Shown piece by piece: positions 62,275-64,000 of a DNA stretch of 64,000 nt. The stretch comes from Rhizobium laguerreae (GTDB lineage: Bacteria; Pseudomonadota; Alphaproteobacteria; Rhizobiales; Rhizobiaceae). How positions within the stretch are numbered: the stretch's first letter is position 1; every line of letters starts with the position of its first letter. The stretch covers positions 1,409,033 through 1,473,032 of the forward strand of contig NZ_MRDM01000014.1 of the NCBI RefSeq assembly GCF_002008165.1, in the 5' to 3' direction. The position numbers were made by a program, and so were the translations under genes. A model generated the notes under the pieces. It was not told the origin of the DNA. It worked only from the letters and a program-made list of their open reading frames with translations, and ran no database searches.

Positions 62275-63324
62275 TCAAGCAGTCCAGCCTTGTTCAGTCC
62301 GCTTTATTGTCTGCCCGTTGCCATTGAAAAAGTGCACCTTCGAGACATCGGCGGTGAGCCCTAGTTGGTTTCCCGCCTTCATATCACCACCGTCGTGCAG
62401 GACGAGGCAATCATGCCCGTCCGGCAGCTTGACGTGAAGCAGTGTTACCGCCCCGGTATATTCACAAAGCCCGACGGTTCCGCGCAGCGTCCCGTCTCGA
62501 GGTTCCACGACCGTCAGATGTTCCGGCCTTATCCCGATGGTCTCGGCCGTGGTATCCGCTGCCCTTGCACCTGTCAGCAAAGGCGCGATATCTGCCGGGA
62601 GCAGGTTCATTTTTGGGCTTCCGATGAATTGCGCCACGAAGATATTTGCCGGCCGCTCATATAATTCCCGGGGGGAACCGACCTGCTCGACACGGCCGTC
62701 GCGCAGAACGACGATCTTGTCGGCGAGCGTCATCGCTTCGATTTGGTCGTGCGTTACATAGATCATCGTCGTGGAGAGCCGCTTGTGTAGTGCGGCGATT
62801 TCAGAGCGCATGTGCACGCGCAACTCTGCATCGAGGTTCGACAGCGGTTCGTCGAACAGGAAGACATCAGGATTTCCGACGATGGCCCGGCCGATCGCGA
62901 CGCGCTGCCGCTGACCGCCGGAAAGCTCACGGGGGTAGCGATCGAGCAATGCTTCGAGCTTCAGCGTGGCGCTTGCTTCATCGACACGCTTCTGACGCTC
63001 CTGTGCCGGAACTTTGCGAACCTTCAGCCCGAAACCCATATTGTCCCGGACGGTCAGATGTGGATAGAGGGCATAGGATTGGAAGACCATGGCAACACCG
63101 CGTTTCGAAGCCGGCACTTCGTTGACCACCCGGCCGCCAATCGCAAGTTCACCGCCGCTGAGATATTCCAGTCCCGAAATCAGCCGCAGCAAGGTGGACT
63201 TGCCGCAGCCTGACGGACCGACGAATACGACGAACTCGCCCGGATCGATCCTGAGATCGACGCCGCGGATGACCTCGACGGCGCCGAAGCGTTTTTCGAT
63301 GCCTTTAAGCGATACACTGCTCAT
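62275..63324 (-). CDS. Sugar ABC transporter ATP-binding protein, MalK/UgpC type
   Basis: A 349-residue ATPase with Walker A GPSGCGKST, signature LSGGQRQRV, Walker B VFLFDEPLSNLDAEL, the H-loop VTHDQIEAMTL and a C-terminal TOBE domain. It is the downstream gene of a minus-strand operon, 13 bp after a MalG-type permease, which continues beyond the window. It belongs to a different transporter from the RbsC-type one beside it. The substrate is unknown. Confidence 0.92.
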   Translation of the reverse strand: MSSVSLKGIEKRFGAVEVIRGVDLRIDPGEFVVFVGPSGCGKSTLLRLISGLEYLSGGELAIGGRVVNEVPASKRGVAMVFQSYALYPHLTVRDNMGFGLKVRKVPAQERQKRVDEASATLKLEALLDRYPRELSGGQRQRVAIGRAIVGNPDVFLFDEPLSNLDAELRVHMRSEIAALHKRLSTTMIYVTHDQIEAMTLADKIVVLRDGRVEQVGSPRELYERPANIFVAQFIGSPKMNLLPADIAPLLTGARAADTTAETIGIRPEHLTVVEPRDGTLRGTVGLCEYTGAVTLLHVKLPDGHDCLVLHDGGDMKAGNQLGLTADVSKVHFFNGNGQTIKRTEQGWTA

Positions 63325-63337
63325 GAACGAAAAATCC

Positions 63338-64000
63338 TCATCCCTTCACGCCTGATAGCGCAAAACTTTCGATGATCTGCCGCTGGGCGATCAGATAGAC
63401 GATCAGGATCGGCACCACAGCAAGACTGGTAGCGGCAAGTTGCAGGTTCCACAGCGGTAAGCCGTAGCTGTCGTTGAAGTTGGACAAGGCCAAGGGCAGC
63501 GTGAACATGTCGAGCGAGCTCAGAAAGATCAACGGCTCCAGGAACAGGTTCCACGAGAACAGAAACGTGATGATGGAAACCGCAGCCAGGGCCGGACGCG
63601 CCGTCGGCAGCGCTATCTTCCACCAAACGCCGAAGCGTGAAAGGCCGTCCATTTTGCCGGCTTCTTCCAGTTCCTTGGGCAAGGCCAGGAAATACTGGCG
63701 CATCAGGAACGTTGCCATCACTCCATGGGGGCCGAAAGTCGGCAGCAGGATTAGCGGCCAGTGAGTATCCACCAGGCCCAGCCAACGCATCAGGAAGAAG
63801 TTCGGAATGATCGTCACTTCCTCCGGCACCATGAGCGCCGAGATCAGAAAAAGCATCAGCAGCCCGGCACCGGCAAACCGCATGCGCGCCAGCGCATAGC
63901 CGGCCAGGGACGAGATGGCGAGGGTGAGCGCCGTCACCACGATCGCGATGTAAAGCGAGTTGAAATACTGCCGCGCGAACGGCTGGTAGGTGAACACTTC
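63338..64000 (-). CDS. Sugar ABC transporter permease, MalG type (partial)
   Basis: The C-terminal 220 or so residues of a permease whose N-terminus lies beyond the right edge; the frame is still open at base 64000. It shows several membrane helices and the coupling motif ELEEAGKMDGLSRFGVWWKI, and it ends FALSGVKG as MalG-type proteins often do. It is followed by the MalK-type ATPase gene. The rest of the operon is expected outside the window. Confidence 0.9.
   Translation of the reverse strand, partial: EVFTYQPFARQYFNSLYIAIVVTALTLAISSLAGYALARMRFAGAGLLMLFLISALMVPEEVTIIPNFFLMRWLGLVDTHWPLILLPTFGPHGVMATFLMRQYFLALPKELEEAGKMDGLSRFGVWWKIALPTARPALAAVSIITFLFSWNLFLEPLIFLSSLDMFTLPLALSNFNDSYGLPLWNLQLAATSLAVVPILIVYLIAQRQIIESFALSGVKG

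Noticed and set aside
1..64000. CRISPR arrays, tRNA or rRNA genes, insertion sequences, phage genes
   Set aside because: No regularly spaced repeats, no cloverleaf or rRNA-like sequence, and no transposase, integrase or phage motifs were seen on either strand.

Overview
The window looks like part of a Rhizobium-type alphaproteobacterial genome, probably a chromid, a large plasmid or an accessory part of the chromosome. The reasons are high-GC coding sequence, several solute-binding ABC systems in a row, an Exo-type exopolysaccharide (EPS) locus with small ExoX-like proteins, and intergenic palindromic elements of the kind scattered through rhizobial genomes. No rRNA, tRNA, CRISPR array, transposase or integrase was seen. 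Species and replicon are inferred, not proven.

Region 1 (1-16.8 kb): an Rrf2 regulator, an SDR dehydrogenase and a TIM-barrel isomerase lead into a LacI-type regulator. That regulator faces a long operon: a peptide/oligosaccharide-type binding protein, a GHL6-like glycosidase, two permeases, a fused double ATPase, hydroxypyruvate isomerase, tartronate-semialdehyde reductase and a GH42 beta-galactosidase. It reads as uptake and breakdown of a plant oligosaccharide. A CMD-like protein and a cupin follow.

Region 2 (16.8-29.2 kb): ugpBAEC for glycerol-3-phosphate uptake, on the minus strand. Next comes a ROK repressor divergent from a sugar ABC operon that carries a SIS-domain protein and a PfkB kinase, possibly for amino sugars or Amadori compounds.

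Region 3 (29.2-49.1 kb): a complete Wzx/Wzy-type EPS locus. It has an initiating sugar-phosphate transferase, five glycosyltransferases, flippase, polymerase, chain-length (PCP) protein, outer-membrane export protein, a GH16 glucanase and an acyltransferase. Its striking feature is a duplicated regulatory set: two Crp/Fnr paralogs, two ExoY-like transferases and two ExoX-like small membrane proteins. In the second set the transferase has lost several conserved residues, including the Glu of its catalytic Asp-Glu pair. The chain-length protein also carries a dead kinase-like domain.

Region 4 (49.3-57.1 kb): a PQQ-dependent glucose-type dehydrogenase, two tandem class III adenylate/guanylate cyclases with TPR regions, a YHS protein and an ankyrin protein.

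Region 5 (57.2-64.0 kb): a FadR-type regulator and a sugar ABC system whose genes are split over two divergent transcripts (epimerase plus binding protein; ATPase plus permease), with a FadR-like operator between them. The start of another MalK/MalG-type system runs off the right edge.
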